From contig NZ_JAHBRX010000001.1 of the NCBI RefSeq assembly GCF_018398335.1, positions 434,001 through 498,000 of the forward strand: a stretch of DNA of 64,000 nt, in the 5' to 3' direction. The notes under the pieces were generated by a model. The model did not search any database and had not been told where the DNA came from. It saw only the letters and a program-made list of their open reading frames with translations. The stretch is from Chelatococcus sp. HY11 (GTDB lineage Bacteria; Pseudomonadota; Alphaproteobacteria; Rhizobiales; Beijerinckiaceae). The first letter of the stretch is position 1. Each line of letters opens with the position of its first letter. Below, piece after piece: positions 1-7,836 of this stretch. A program made the position numbers and the translations under genes.

Positions 1-164
1 ACGTAGGACCAGGCAGTTATGGGTCGTCAAGCGAGCGCGTGGGGCGGGTGGAAACACGCGGTGGCGGGGACTTTGCACGTTAGATATCGATCGCGGCATC
101 CTTACCGGGCTGCGGCGGAGGAAGGTTGGTCCAAAGGCTGTAAAACCGCGCGGCTCAAGGCGAA

Positions 165-1400
165 TCAATCGACCAGATAAGCGCTGTGCTGGCCGGAGGC
201 CCCGGTCATGACCTTTCTGCCGCCATCCAGCTTCCAGGTGCCTTGATTCAGGGTCAGCGTGTTCGCGACGAGTGCAGTTGCATCGGTCGTTCCCGTCATC
301 GCATTCACCGTGATGTCGCGGCTCGGCAGGTATATGAGTCCGCGGAAAGCCTGCCCGAGCCCGGCATTGATAACGAAACTCGATCGCGGCAGGCCCGGGG
401 GCTCCGATATGAGAATGTCGGAGAAGAGGCCTGAGGTTGGCGCCGTGAGCTCGAGCCGCACTGCATTGTTTGCCTGCATCGTCGAGGTACTGTCAGGAAA
501 ATAGAGGGAGACGCCCTCGCCACGTAGAACCGTGCCGGCGTTCAGCATCATGCGACCGCGAATGACATAGACGCCGGGCAAGAGGTCGATGGTCGGACCT
601 CCGTGGAAAATCAGGTCGCCGCAGTATGTGCCGGGGCTGAGCGTGACGGACGCGGCCGTGTAAGGCGGGGGATAGGAGACGGTGCACGTGAGAGAAGGGG
701 TGGGTAGGGTGCCACGGAAGGGATCGTCGATCGCCTCACAGCCGGTCTCGGGTCGCTTCGCGCTGCCATTCACCAGTACGTCGTGCCCGCGAACGCAGAC
801 GCGCTGAACGTCAAGCGTCGTGAGCGCATTGATGGTGGCAGCTGGAAACCCTGTGGCGCGCACGTGAATTTCGCACTCGCTCGCGATCACTTCAGCGCCG
901 CTGTTGACGAGCAGACCGGGCGCCCCACTTTGATCCAGTGTCAGGATACAGACGCGGTTCTGGGTTCGCTTGAGAGACGCCGTCGCGAGCGTGCTCACCG
1001 GCAGGCTGTCGACGCCGATGAGGGCGGACACAGTAGTGGCGACATCAGTGGAAACCTGGCCCGTCAGGCTTCCATCCGGATTTTCGCGAAAGTTCAGATT
1101 GAGGGCGAGCGAGGGCTCCAGGAAATTGAGACCGAACACGGCCTGCGCCCGGGCGATCTGCTGGCCGGCCTCCTGGTTGACGCCGGCCAGCACGGCGGCG
1201 TCCAGCGCGGTCTGCAGGCGCGTTTGCATGGATTGCGCCTTGGCAAAGTCGATCGCGGCGCCGATCGCGCCGAGCATCGGTATGCTCAAGAGGGCAAAGA
1301 GGACCGCGACATTGCCCGCGCGATTGTGGGCCAGCGCGTGCAACGCATGACGCAGCGCGGGGCGTCGGCCGGTCCCGTCAAGACAATCCCGCAGCGCCAT
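165..1400 (-). CDS. TadE/TadG-family pilus assembly (Flp/Tad) protein
   Basis: Likely a TadG-type minor pseudopilin or assembly protein of the Flp/Tad tight-adherence system, anchored in the inner membrane with a large periplasmic part. The N-terminus (about residues 26-52) has the Tad signature: a short basic stretch, RAGNVAVLFAL, one hydrophobic segment, then AIDFAKA and a helical run resembling TadE/TadG_N. The rest (about 60-411) is rich in beta-prone, Gly/Thr-rich sequence with Cys residues. The start was set at the ATG at 1400 so that the short basic leader precedes the membrane segment; an upstream in-frame ATG at 1454 is possible. No other tad gene is visible here, so it is either an orphan or the edge of a cluster outside the window. 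Confidence 0.75.
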   Translation of the reverse strand: MALRDCLDGTGRRPALRHALHALAHNRAGNVAVLFALLSIPMLGAIGAAIDFAKAQSMQTRLQTALDAAVLAGVNQEAGQQIARAQAVFGLNFLEPSLALNLNFRENPDGSLTGQVSTDVATTVSALIGVDSLPVSTLATASLKRTQNRVCILTLDQSGAPGLLVNSGAEVIASECEIHVRATGFPAATINALTTLDVQRVCVRGHDVLVNGSAKRPETGCEAIDDPFRGTLPTPSLTCTVSYPPPYTAASVTLSPGTYCGDLIFHGGPTIDLLPGVYVIRGRMMLNAGTVLRGEGVSLYFPDSTSTMQANNAVRLELTAPTSGLFSDILISEPPGLPRSSFVINAGLGQAFRGLIYLPSRDITVNAMTGTTDATALVANTLTLNQGTWKLDGGRKVMTGASGQHSAYLVD

Positions 1401-1744
1401 GGAAGATAACTCTCTAAAATTGTATAAATCAAAATACACACCTACAGGATGCATGGTGTTCTTTGCGAATTGGTGAAGAGAGAGGACAAATAAGGGTCCC
1501 GAAATGGAGCAAGCAGGGGCAGGGCTTGCTGGCGCCGTGTCGTGGTCGCGGCCGATCTGTCGAAAAGTGCCGCGCCATCGGTTTCCTCGAAAGGCCGACT
1601 TGCTCTATATCCCTCCGTATCGAAGCCGTCCGATGCAAGCGGCTTGAAATCTGTGCCCAGGGATTTGGCACGTCGGGCTCGGCTCCCTTTGCCTGACACC
1701 CTCGGCCTGACCCCTGGCGAGGCATTGGCACCCCCGGAGAGAGA
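1401..1744. other. Intergenic region, no gene supported
   Basis: This stretch separates the divergent tadG-like and trmJ genes. It begins with a short AT-rich segment just upstream of the tadG-like start, a plausible promoter position. Its open frames have no recognisable domain. Confidence 0.5.
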
Positions 1745-2581
1745 ATGGCAGGCACGGATCGCTCGAAGGCAATGATCAGCGGGGGACCCGCGATTATTCT
1801 CGTCGCGCCGCAGCTCGGCGAGAACATCGGCATGGCGGCCCGCGCGATGGCGAATTTCGGTCTCTCCGATCTCCGGCTTGTCGCGCCGCGTGACGCCTTT
1901 CCGAACGCGCAGGCGGAGGCGGCGGCGGCCGGCGCCGTCCACGTCATCAACGCCGCCCGGGTCTATCCCGACGTCGAGGCCGCTATCGCCGACCTTCATT
2001 ATGTGTTGGCGACGACGGCGCGCGAGCGCGGACAGATGAAGCGCATTCTCGGTGCGGACGAAGCCATGGCGGACGTCGCCCAGCGCGACGCGAACGGGGA
2101 GGGCACGGGCATCCTCTTCGGCCGCGAGCGCTCCGGCCTCGACAACGACGCCATCGCGCTCGCGGACGCGGTCGTCACCTTCCCCGTCAACCCGGCCTTC
2201 GCGTCGCTCAATCTCGCCCAGGCCGTCCTGCTGATCGGGTACGAATGGATGAAGGTGAACGGCGCGTCCCTGCTTTTCTCGACGCCCGAGCGTTCACCAC
2301 CCCCGACCCGCGAGGGGGTGCTGTCGTTCTTCGACTATTTCGAGGGTGAGCTCGATCGCTGCGGGTTCTTCGTCCCCGCCGACAAGAAGCCGGTGATGAT
2401 CCGCAATATGCGGAATATCTTTCACCGCATGGGCATGACAGAGCAGGATCTGCGCACCTTGCGCGGGGCTGTGGTGTCGCTGGTCAAAGGGCGGCGTGGC
2501 GGCATCAATGGTCCACGTCCCGGCCGCACCAAGGCGTCGCATGCCGGCGATACCAGCCCGGATGATGACGACAATTCGTAA
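1745..2581 (+). CDS. trmJ: tRNA (cytidine/uridine-2'-O)-methyltransferase, TrmJ family
   Basis: A SPOUT-superfamily RNA methyltransferase expected to 2'-O-methylate position 32 of tRNA using S-adenosylmethionine. Motif 1 with NIGMAARAMANFG (about residues 27-39), motif 2 with FGRERSGL (125-132) and motif 3 with PVNPAFASLNLAQAV (about 147-161) form the trefoil-knot SAM site of the SpoU/TrmH family. The 278-residue length with a C-terminal helical extension matches TrmJ rather than TrmL. A strong GGAGAGAGA precedes the ATG at 1745. It lies upstream of murI on the same strand with a 109-bp gap. Substrate position is inferred from family membership. Confidence 0.88.
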   Translation: MAGTDRSKAMISGGPAIILVAPQLGENIGMAARAMANFGLSDLRLVAPRDAFPNAQAEAAAAGAVHVINAARVYPDVEAAIADLHYVLATTARERGQMKRILGADEAMADVAQRDANGEGTGILFGRERSGLDNDAIALADAVVTFPVNPAFASLNLAQAVLLIGYEWMKVNGASLLFSTPERSPPPTREGVLSFFDYFEGELDRCGFFVPADKKPVMIRNMRNIFHRMGMTEQDLRTLRGAVVSLVKGRRGGINGPRPGRTKASHAGDTSPDDDDNS

Positions 2582-2690
2582 TCCGCGAGCCCTCGTGCGG
2601 AATTCCGACGCAATTGGAAGGCTTCGGTAACGACATCTCGCGATATGTTGGAAGTTGGTGATCTTTGGGCGTGATCGAGGATAGGCCCTG

Positions 2691-3602
2691 ATGCGTATCG
2701 ATCTTCCCGCGGAGGCGGCATTAGGGGCGACCGACGCCCTGGTGCGACGCCCGAGAGTGCTTGTTTTCGATTCGGGCCTTGGCGGGCTCACGGTTCTCGC
2801 CGAACTACGGAAAGCGAGGCCGGATGCGCATTTCGTCTATGCGGCGGATGACGCGGGCTTCCCTTACGGGCGTCTGAGCGAGGGCAATCTCATCGCGCGT
2901 GTCGACCGGGTGCTGGATCGGCTGATCGCACAAAACCAGCCGGACATCGTGGTCATCGCCTGCAATACGGCGTCGACGCTGGTTCTGCCGGGCTTGCGGG
3001 CCCGCTACAGCCTGCCTTTCGTCGGCACGGTGCCGGCCATCAAGCCCGCGGCGGCGGCCAGCCAGAGCAAGCTGCTCAGCGTCCTCGCCACCGCCGGTAC
3101 CGTGAAGCGCGACTATACGCAGGGGCTTATCACCAGCTTCGCGGCTGACTGCTCGGTCGCCCTGGTCGGCGCGCCGCGCCTGGCCGGGCTCGCCGAAGAC
3201 GCGCTGTCCGGCAAAAGCGTCGACGATGCCGATATCGCGGCGGAAATTGCGCCGGCCTTCGTCGAGGCTGACGGCCGCCGCACCGATGTGGTCGTCCTTG
3301 CCTGCACGCATTATCCCCTGCTGGGGGCCGAGCTCGAACGGCTGGCGCCGTGGCCCGTCACATGGATCGATTCGGCGCCGGCGATCGCGCGCCGCGCCGT
3401 CCATCTTCTCGGGGAGCAGGGCTTCGCGCCGCATCTCGGCGAGACAGGGGCCACCCGGCCCGCCAAGGCCGTCTTCACCGGTGGGGCATCGCTCACCGAC
3501 AAGCTTGGGCGTGCGCTTGCCGCGCGTGGACTGCGCGAGATCGTCGTCGATGCGATGCCGCTCGCCGATGGCGAGCATGCCACGGCGGCGTCACAAGCCT
3601 GA
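2691..3602 (+). CDS. murI: Glutamate racemase
   Basis: Converts L-glutamate to D-glutamate for peptidoglycan synthesis in the cytoplasm. The cofactor-independent racemase signature is complete: [11 protein letters not shown] (26-36), the first catalytic cysteine in ACNTAST (C91), and the second in ACTHYPLL (C205). An N-terminal extension of about 20 residues precedes the core, giving 303 aa. The start is placed at the ATG preceded by GAGGA. The next gene downstream is rpsD, separated by 189 bp that carries an apparent promoter of its own. Confidence 0.93.
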   Translation: MRIDLPAEAALGATDALVRRPRVLVFDSGLGGLTVLAELRKARPDAHFVYAADDAGFPYGRLSEGNLIARVDRVLDRLIAQNQPDIVVIACNTASTLVLPGLRARYSLPFVGTVPAIKPAAAASQSKLLSVLATAGTVKRDYTQGLITSFAADCSVALVGAPRLAGLAEDALSGKSVDDADIAAEIAPAFVEADGRRTDVVVLACTHYPLLGAELERLAPWPVTWIDSAPAIARRAVHLLGEQGFAPHLGETGATRPAKAVFTGGASLTDKLGRALAARGLREIVVDAMPLADGEHATAASQA

Positions 3603-3615
3603 CGTCCGCGTGTGC

Positions 3616-3644
3616 TTGACTTCGCCAGCCGCTCGACATAGAGA
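3616..3644 (+). promoter_or_regulatory. Putative sigma-70-type promoter of rpsD
   Basis: TTGACT (3616-3621), a 17-bp spacer and TAGAGA (3639-3644) give a good match to a housekeeping promoter. It lies just after the murI stop and about 150 bp upstream of the rpsD start codon. It would leave a 5' leader of roughly 140 nt. The call is from pattern only. Confidence 0.5.
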
Positions 3645-3655
3645 ACCTGAGCTCG

Positions 3656-3675
3656 CGCGGGCTACCCAGCCCGCG
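3656..3675 (+). promoter_or_regulatory. Hairpin in rpsD leader or murI terminator
   Basis: A perfect 8-bp stem CGCGGGCT/AGCCCGCG closes a 4-nt ACCC loop, followed six bases later by CTTTTTG. It sits right after the predicted rpsD transcription start, so it could be a leader structure or attenuator. It could equally serve as a weak terminator for murI. The sequence cannot decide between these. Confidence 0.4.
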
Positions 3676-3791
3676 TGTTGCTTTTTGCGCACCCGTGATC
3701 CGGCTTGCCGGATCTGTCGTTGTTCATCCCGGTCGGATGGGCGAAGAGGAGGGCGCGTTCCTCAACCAGCTCGTTGTCGAGAGGACACGCG

Positions 3792-4409
3792 ATGTCGAAG
3801 AGAATTGCGGCGAAACACAAGATTGATCGCCGTCTGGGCCAGAATATCTGGGGTCGCCCGAAGAGCCCCGTCAACCGCCGCGAATACGGCCCGGGTCAGC
3901 ACGGCCAGCGTCGCAAGGGCAAGCTGTCGGATTACGGCACGCAGCTCCGCGCCAAGCAGAAGCTGAAGGGCTACTACGGCTCGATCTCCGAGAAGCAGTT
4001 CCGTCGTTACTACCAGGAAGCCATCCGCCTCAAGGGTGATTCCGGTGAGAACCTCGTTGGCCTGCTCGAGCGCCGCCTCGACGCTGTCGTGTACCGCGCC
4101 AAGTTCGTGCCGACGGTCTTCGCCGCCCGCCAGTTCGTCAACCACGGTCACGTGAAGGTCAACGGACGCCGTGTCAACATCCCGAGCTACCTCGTGAAGG
4201 CCGGCGATGTGATCGAGGTCAAGGAAGCCTCCAAGCAGCTCGTCATCGTTCTGGAGAGCGTGGCTCTCGCCGAGCGTGATGTGCCGGATTATGTCGAGGC
4301 CGATCACGCCAAGATGGTGGCCAAGTTCGTGCGCGTGCCGACCTTGAGCGATGTGCCGTATCCGGTGCAGATGGAACCGAACCTGATCATCGAATTTTAT
4401 TCGCGCTGA
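3792..4409 (+). CDS. rpsD: 30S ribosomal protein S4
   Basis: Primary 16S rRNA-binding protein that nucleates assembly of the small subunit 5' domain. The 205-residue product starts [20 protein letters not shown] and has the N-terminal S4 segment with the [10 protein letters not shown] motif, followed by the S4 RNA-binding domain (about residues 94-158: [32 protein letters not shown]). The start at 3792 has GAGAGGA at good spacing and gives the standard family length; upstream in-frame codons are rejected. As in other Rhizobiales it stands alone rather than in the rpsM-rpsK-rpoA operon. A strong terminator follows. Confidence 0.98.
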   Translation: MSKRIAAKHKIDRRLGQNIWGRPKSPVNRREYGPGQHGQRRKGKLSDYGTQLRAKQKLKGYYGSISEKQFRRYYQEAIRLKGDSGENLVGLLERRLDAVVYRAKFVPTVFAARQFVNHGHVKVNGRRVNIPSYLVKAGDVIEVKEASKQLVIVLESVALAERDVPDYVEADHAKMVAKFVRVPTLSDVPYPVQMEPNLIIEFYSR

Positions 4410-4430
4410 TCAACGGTCCAGCCGTTTCAG

Positions 4431-4457
4431 AAAAGCCGCCTTCGGGCGGCTTTTTTT
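4431..4457 (+). terminator. Rho-independent terminator of rpsD
   Basis: AAAAGCCGCC, a TTCG tetraloop, then GGCGGCTTTTTTT: a 6-bp GC stem extended by A-T pairs with a run of seven T. It lies 22 bp after the rpsD stop. Confidence 0.92.
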
Positions 4458-4562
4458 GTTGGATCGAGGGGGCGCGGTTTGCGCTGGCCGGACCATCGAC
4501 CAGCCAGCGCTTGTGTGAGGCTCGCGCCATAAGGCCCAATGCCGAGGGCGATTGTCAGCCCG

Positions 4563-5276
4563 TCAGGCTATTAGCTGGAACTGCATTGTCCCGTCATGCA
4601 GGAAGCAGGCCTTAGAGAAGAGGCTCATGTCCAGGCGGTTGGGCAGGCGTATGTCCCGCATGTCCGGCAATGGTCTGATACGCGGATCAAAGGAACGGTC
4701 GATCTGCGAGATGAAGGCCAGAATAACCCCGGTTTTGCCCGCGAAACCTTGAAGGGTGCCGACCTGCTCCGACAGGACGGGCTTGTTTCTCCGTTGATCG
4801 AGGATCTGCAGATAGTCAATTACGGCAACCGTGCCGGGAGCGGCGTCCGCCAGATGGTTTGTGATGAGATCCGCGGAGATGTCATCCGAGGCAACGATTT
4901 CCAGGGCATCGCCGATTCCGGACATGGTGTCGTCCAGTAACCGGATACGCTCTCTTGCCTCTCGCTCCGTGTATTCGAGCGTGAAGAATACGCCTCTTCG
5001 GCCCTGGTGGACTGCTTCAAGTAAAAGTTGAAGTCCCAGACGTGTCTTTCCATGTCCGGGGCGCGCCCCCACCAACAACAGATCACCGTCGGCGAGACGG
5101 TGAAGCATCTCCGGGGGCGTCGGGCGCCGCGCCGCCTGCGCGGAGAGCAGGCTCCAGCTCGCAAAGCCTTCTTCACTCGCTACAAGGTCCAATGCCTTGT
5201 GAAGCGCAATGTCTTGATTGCGCGCCATGAGCTTGGCGCGGCGTTTCAGCTGATAGATCGGGGCGGATAGTCTCAT
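4563..5276 (-). CDS. Stand-alone DnaB-like RecA-fold ATPase
   Basis: A 237-residue protein with the C-terminal ATPase fold of replicative DnaB helicase but without DnaB's N-terminal primase-interacting domain. Walker A is GARPGHGKT (70-78) and Walker B VIDYLQIL (152-159), followed by a sensor-like AFISQIDRSFDPR segment (about 188-200), all in DnaB/RadA order. Residues 1-45 instead form a short helical unit with ALDLVASEEGFASWSLL, a pattern resembling the small helical motif fused to various proteins in proteobacteria. GGAGG precedes the ATG. It is monocistronic and convergent to rpsD. DnaB family proteins act as hexameric 5'-3' helicases; whether this short form unwinds DNA is unknown. A RadA/KaiC-like role is an alternative. 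Confidence 0.7.
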   Translation of the reverse strand: MRLSAPIYQLKRRAKLMARNQDIALHKALDLVASEEGFASWSLLSAQAARRPTPPEMLHRLADGDLLLVGARPGHGKTRLGLQLLLEAVHQGRRGVFFTLEYTEREARERIRLLDDTMSGIGDALEIVASDDISADLITNHLADAAPGTVAVIDYLQILDQRRNKPVLSEQVGTLQGFAGKTGVILAFISQIDRSFDPRIRPLPDMRDIRLPNRLDMSLFSKACFLHDGTMQFQLIA

Positions 5277-5639
5277 CGAAGAACCTCCATTCCGAGCAGA
5301 AAACGCAATCCCTCCTTATGCGGCGCTCGAACAGATGGTTCGACGGTCTATCACCCCGTATGAGCAATACTTCCCCGATGGGAGGGAGGAGGCGCGGGCC
5401 AAGCCTATCCTCGCTCTATAGCGTGAGGGTAGGGGCGTAACAAGGGCCTCGAGGCGCGCGAACGCCGGCCGCTACGCGCTAACGCCGGCCGCTACGCGCT
5501 GACGCAGTCTCCGGGAATGTCAGCAAAGCAGGCCCAGCTCGGTGGAGTGAAAGAAGGTGATTAATCTTCTTACGGCGCGGGATGTTTGGCCGCCGTGAGA
5601 AATTGCTGCGGGGCCCTGGGCTGCCACATAGCAGATATT
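5277..5639. other. Intergenic region with a 20-bp tandem repeat
   Basis: No gene is supported here. Apart from the direct repeat at 5461-5500 it has no recognisable feature. Confidence 0.5.
5461..5500. repeat. Exact 2 x 20-bp tandem direct repeat
   Basis: AACGCCGGCCGCTACGCGCT occurs twice in a row. Function unknown; it lies between the DnaB-like gene and the small secreted protein gene. Confidence 0.9.
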
Positions 5640-5924
5640 TCATCGCACTCGCTGCAGATGGCACACCTTGACCTTGCCGCCGCGACCATCTGCTTTCCAG
5701 ACGCAGCCGGGATTACGCGGCTTGCCTTCGTAGAGATTGATGACGCCCCGCCGCTTGCTGTTATAGGTCTGGTTGGAGAAATCGTGGCCGCCGATGCGTA
5801 CGTTCTTCCCCAGACGGACCTCCGCCTGGGCGGGGACAATGCTTGTCAGCAACAGGGCACCCCATGCGAGGACGGCCGCGATGACGGCGCGCCGCGCCCC
5901 GAAGCTTCGCACATTCAGTGTCAT
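5640..5924 (-). CDS. Small secreted protein of unknown function
   Basis: A 94-residue protein with a clear Sec signal peptide: basic start (about residues 1-12), hydrophobic core VIAAVLAWGALLLTSIV, and a cleavage-type PAQA ending at residue 34. The mature part of about 60 residues is basic and has two cysteines (in PGCVWK and KVCHL), compatible with one periplasmic disulfide. No domain is recognised. GGAG and AAGGG lie before a double ATG at 5927/5924; the second was chosen on spacing. It follows the Nudix remnant on the same strand. The reading frame can be extended upstream, but without signal-peptide character. Confidence 0.6.
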   Translation of the reverse strand: MTLNVRSFGARRAVIAAVLAWGALLLTSIVPAQAEVRLGKNVRIGGHDFSNQTYNSKRRGVINLYEGKPRNPGCVWKADGRGGKVKVCHLQRVR

Positions 5925-6009
5925 CATAGCCCTTATCTCCGTCTCCAGTGCCCTTCGATCGCTTTGGGCGCTCTTGGCGACCGCCGTGTCGCATTCCTGA
6001 GGCGCGGTC

Positions 6010-6240
6010 TCAACGGACACCGCGATAACTTCCGCTCAGGGCCCACCGGCTCAACCGCATAAGGACGCTGCCAGCGCTTCCGGCGGGAAAACTCCAACGT
6101 TTCGCGTCCGGTGCTTCCGCGCGGCGAACAATGAGAATGCGTTGATCGTGAACAACCAGAGCCATCACGCCGGAGGTCTCCATCCCTGGCATGCCTTCAT
6201 CCTGTCGCCGATCACCCGACACCACGTCATAGGGTGCCAT
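6010..6240 (-). pseudogene. Truncated Nudix hydrolase remnant
   Basis: The frame starts at an ATG with a good GGAGG and encodes the beginning of a Nudix domain: GVMALVVHDQRILIVRR and then RWSFPAG, which normally leads directly into the Nudix box. Here the frame instead runs into about 23 unrelated residues and stops, so the GX5EX7REUXEEXGU catalytic helix is missing. No other frame of the following 100 bp restores it. A deletion or frameshift just after the PAG codons is the simplest explanation. The product, if made, could not be an active Nudix hydrolase. Confidence 0.6.
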
Positions 6241-6483
6241 AATACCTCCAACTATGGTGATTCGCCCCGCGCAACTCACAATTCGTCGATATCAGCCGAT
6301 AATTACACAACTTACACATGTATAATATACGTGTTGCATCTTATGCGAATGAAAATCGTGACCTTTATGAATCCCTGCACAACTTTTACGCGTTCGTTCC
6401 CATGTGGAGATGGACAGAATGTCGCGCCCATCGCTTAGCTTCTGCTTGCCGGGGCTGGTCCGGCTGGTTGTGAGGAGCTACTC

Positions 6484-7191
6484 ATGAAGAAGGCAGCAGC
6501 TGAGTTCGTTGGAACATTCGCTCTCGTTTTCTTTGGTTGCGGCGCGGCGGTTGTGGCCGGCATGGGCACGGGGCCCACGGCGATTGATGTGCTGGGCATC
6601 GCGACCGCGTTCGGTCTGGCGATTGTCGCGATGGCCTATGGCATCGGTCCGGTCTCGGGTTGCCATGTCAATCCGGCTGTCAGCTTCGGTGTCTTCGTCG
6701 CGGGTCGCATGTCGGCCGGCGATCTGATCACCTACTGGATAGCGCAGGTGCTCGGGGGACTTGCCGGCGCCGTCGTGCTCTACCTCATCCTGTCCGGAAA
6801 GGCGTCCGGCTGGAATGGCGGCCTTGGCCAGAATGGCTGGGGCGCGGGACATTTCGGCGAGTATAACCTCGCCTCGGCCTTGATCTTCGAGATCGTGGCG
6901 ACCTTCCTGTTCCTCGTTTGCATTCTCGGCGTGACCCAGTCCGGCGCGCCTTCGCAGTTCGCCGGACTCGCCATCGGCTTCACCCTGGTCGCGGTCCACC
7001 TCGTCGGCATCAACATCACCGGTACTTCGGTCAATCCAGCACGTTCGCTCGGCCCGGCAATCGTCGGCGCGGGAACAAATCCGGCAGCGCTTGGACAGGT
7101 CTGGCTGTTCATCGTGGCGCCGCTGATCGGCGCGGCCATTGCCGGCGTGCTCTTCAAGGTCGGCAGCCTCTTGTCCGCCGACAACAGATAG
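6484..7191 (+). CDS. aqpZ: Aquaporin Z water channel
   Basis: Inner-membrane water channel of the MIP family, 235 aa with six predicted membrane helices. Both pore half-helices carry intact NPA motifs: HVNPAVSFG (NPA 63-65) and SVNPARSLGPA (184-186). The Arg after the second NPA and the AqpZ-like GxGPTAIDVLGIA context favour water over glycerol selectivity. TGAGGAGCTACTC places an ideal ribosome site before ATG 6484. The upstream 180 bp is markedly AT-rich and contains a TATAAT at 6321-6326, suggesting its own promoter. It appears monocistronic, with a hairpin downstream. Confidence 0.93.
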   Translation: MKKAAAEFVGTFALVFFGCGAAVVAGMGTGPTAIDVLGIATAFGLAIVAMAYGIGPVSGCHVNPAVSFGVFVAGRMSAGDLITYWIAQVLGGLAGAVVLYLILSGKASGWNGGLGQNGWGAGHFGEYNLASALIFEIVATFLFLVCILGVTQSGAPSQFAGLAIGFTLVAVHLVGINITGTSVNPARSLGPAIVGAGTNPAALGQVWLFIVAPLIGAAIAGVLFKVGSLLSADNR

Positions 7192-7235
7192 GCGTCTTGC
7201 ACGTCACCGGGCTGTCCCGCCGGGAGGCCCGCCAC

Positions 7236-7262
7236 AAGTCCGTGTCCAGGCGACACGGACTT
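7236..7262 (+). terminator. Possible terminator after aqpZ
   Basis: AAGTCCGTGTC and GACACGGACTT form an 11-bp perfect stem around a 5-nt loop 45 bp after the aqpZ stop. The following TTTGTGT tract is a weak T-run. Because the stem begins with AA and ends with TT it may act for both converging genes. Confidence 0.55.
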
Positions 7263-7273
7263 TGTGTCTCGCA

Positions 7274-7828
7274 TCAGCCGAGCTGCTTCAGGAAGCCGGC
7301 AAAACGCATCAGTCCCTCAGGCCAGGGGCCGTGGCCAGAGGCGGCGTTGATGTGGCCGCTATCGCCCGCATCCGCGAGTTCAGCCCCCCAGGCTGTCGCA
7401 AACGCCTCAGCCTCGGTGAAGCTGCTATAGGGGTCGGTCTGGCTCGCCACCAGCAGCGCCGGAAAGGGCAGGCGCGCGTCCGGCACGTCGGCGAAATCCG
7501 CGTCGCAGTCCGCGAGCTCCTGCATGGCGCGCCGGCTTGGCGGGGCGACGAGGAAAGCGCCTTTGACCACACCGGCGGGCAGGTGGGGAGCGGCATGCGC
7601 CACCGCCGCGACGCCGGCGCTATGGGCGACGAGGACGACAGGCCGCCCGGCCTCAGCCACGCGCTGCACGAGCCGCTGCCGCCAAGGCTCCACGGCGAGC
7701 CGCGACCAGTCGTCCTGTTCGACCCGTGCGCCGGTCGAGAGCTTCTCCTCCCACCGGGTCTGCCAGTGGTCGGGCCCGGAGCCGCCGAGGCCCGGCACGA
7801 ACAGGATATCGAGGTCGGCGGCGCGCAT
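7274..7828 (-). CDS. RBBP9/YdeN-family alpha/beta hydrolase
   Basis: A small (184 aa) serine hydrolase of the RBBP9/YdeN family, cytoplasmic. The N-terminus has the family hallmark FVPGLGGSGPDHWQTRWE; the nucleophile is S70 in AHSAGV, and the likely triad partners are D132 in SQTDPYSS and H159 in GDSGHINA. Substrate is unknown for nearly all members. GAGGAA precedes the ATG. It starts only 8 bp after the purB stop on the same strand, so it is probably co-transcribed with purB. Confidence 0.85.
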   Translation of the reverse strand: MRAADLDILFVPGLGGSGPDHWQTRWEEKLSTGARVEQDDWSRLAVEPWRQRLVQRVAEAGRPVVLVAHSAGVAAVAHAAPHLPAGVVKGAFLVAPPSRRAMQELADCDADFADVPDARLPFPALLVASQTDPYSSFTEAEAFATAWGAELADAGDSGHINAASGHGPWPEGLMRFAGFLKQLG

Positions 7829-7836
7829 GGGTTTCC

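Noticed and set aside
6298..6330. An imperfect AT-rich palindrome (ACAC..GTATAAT..GTGT) upstream of aqpZ as a regulator site
   Set aside because: The arms match only partly and no regulator gene is adjacent; kept only as a probable AT-rich promoter.
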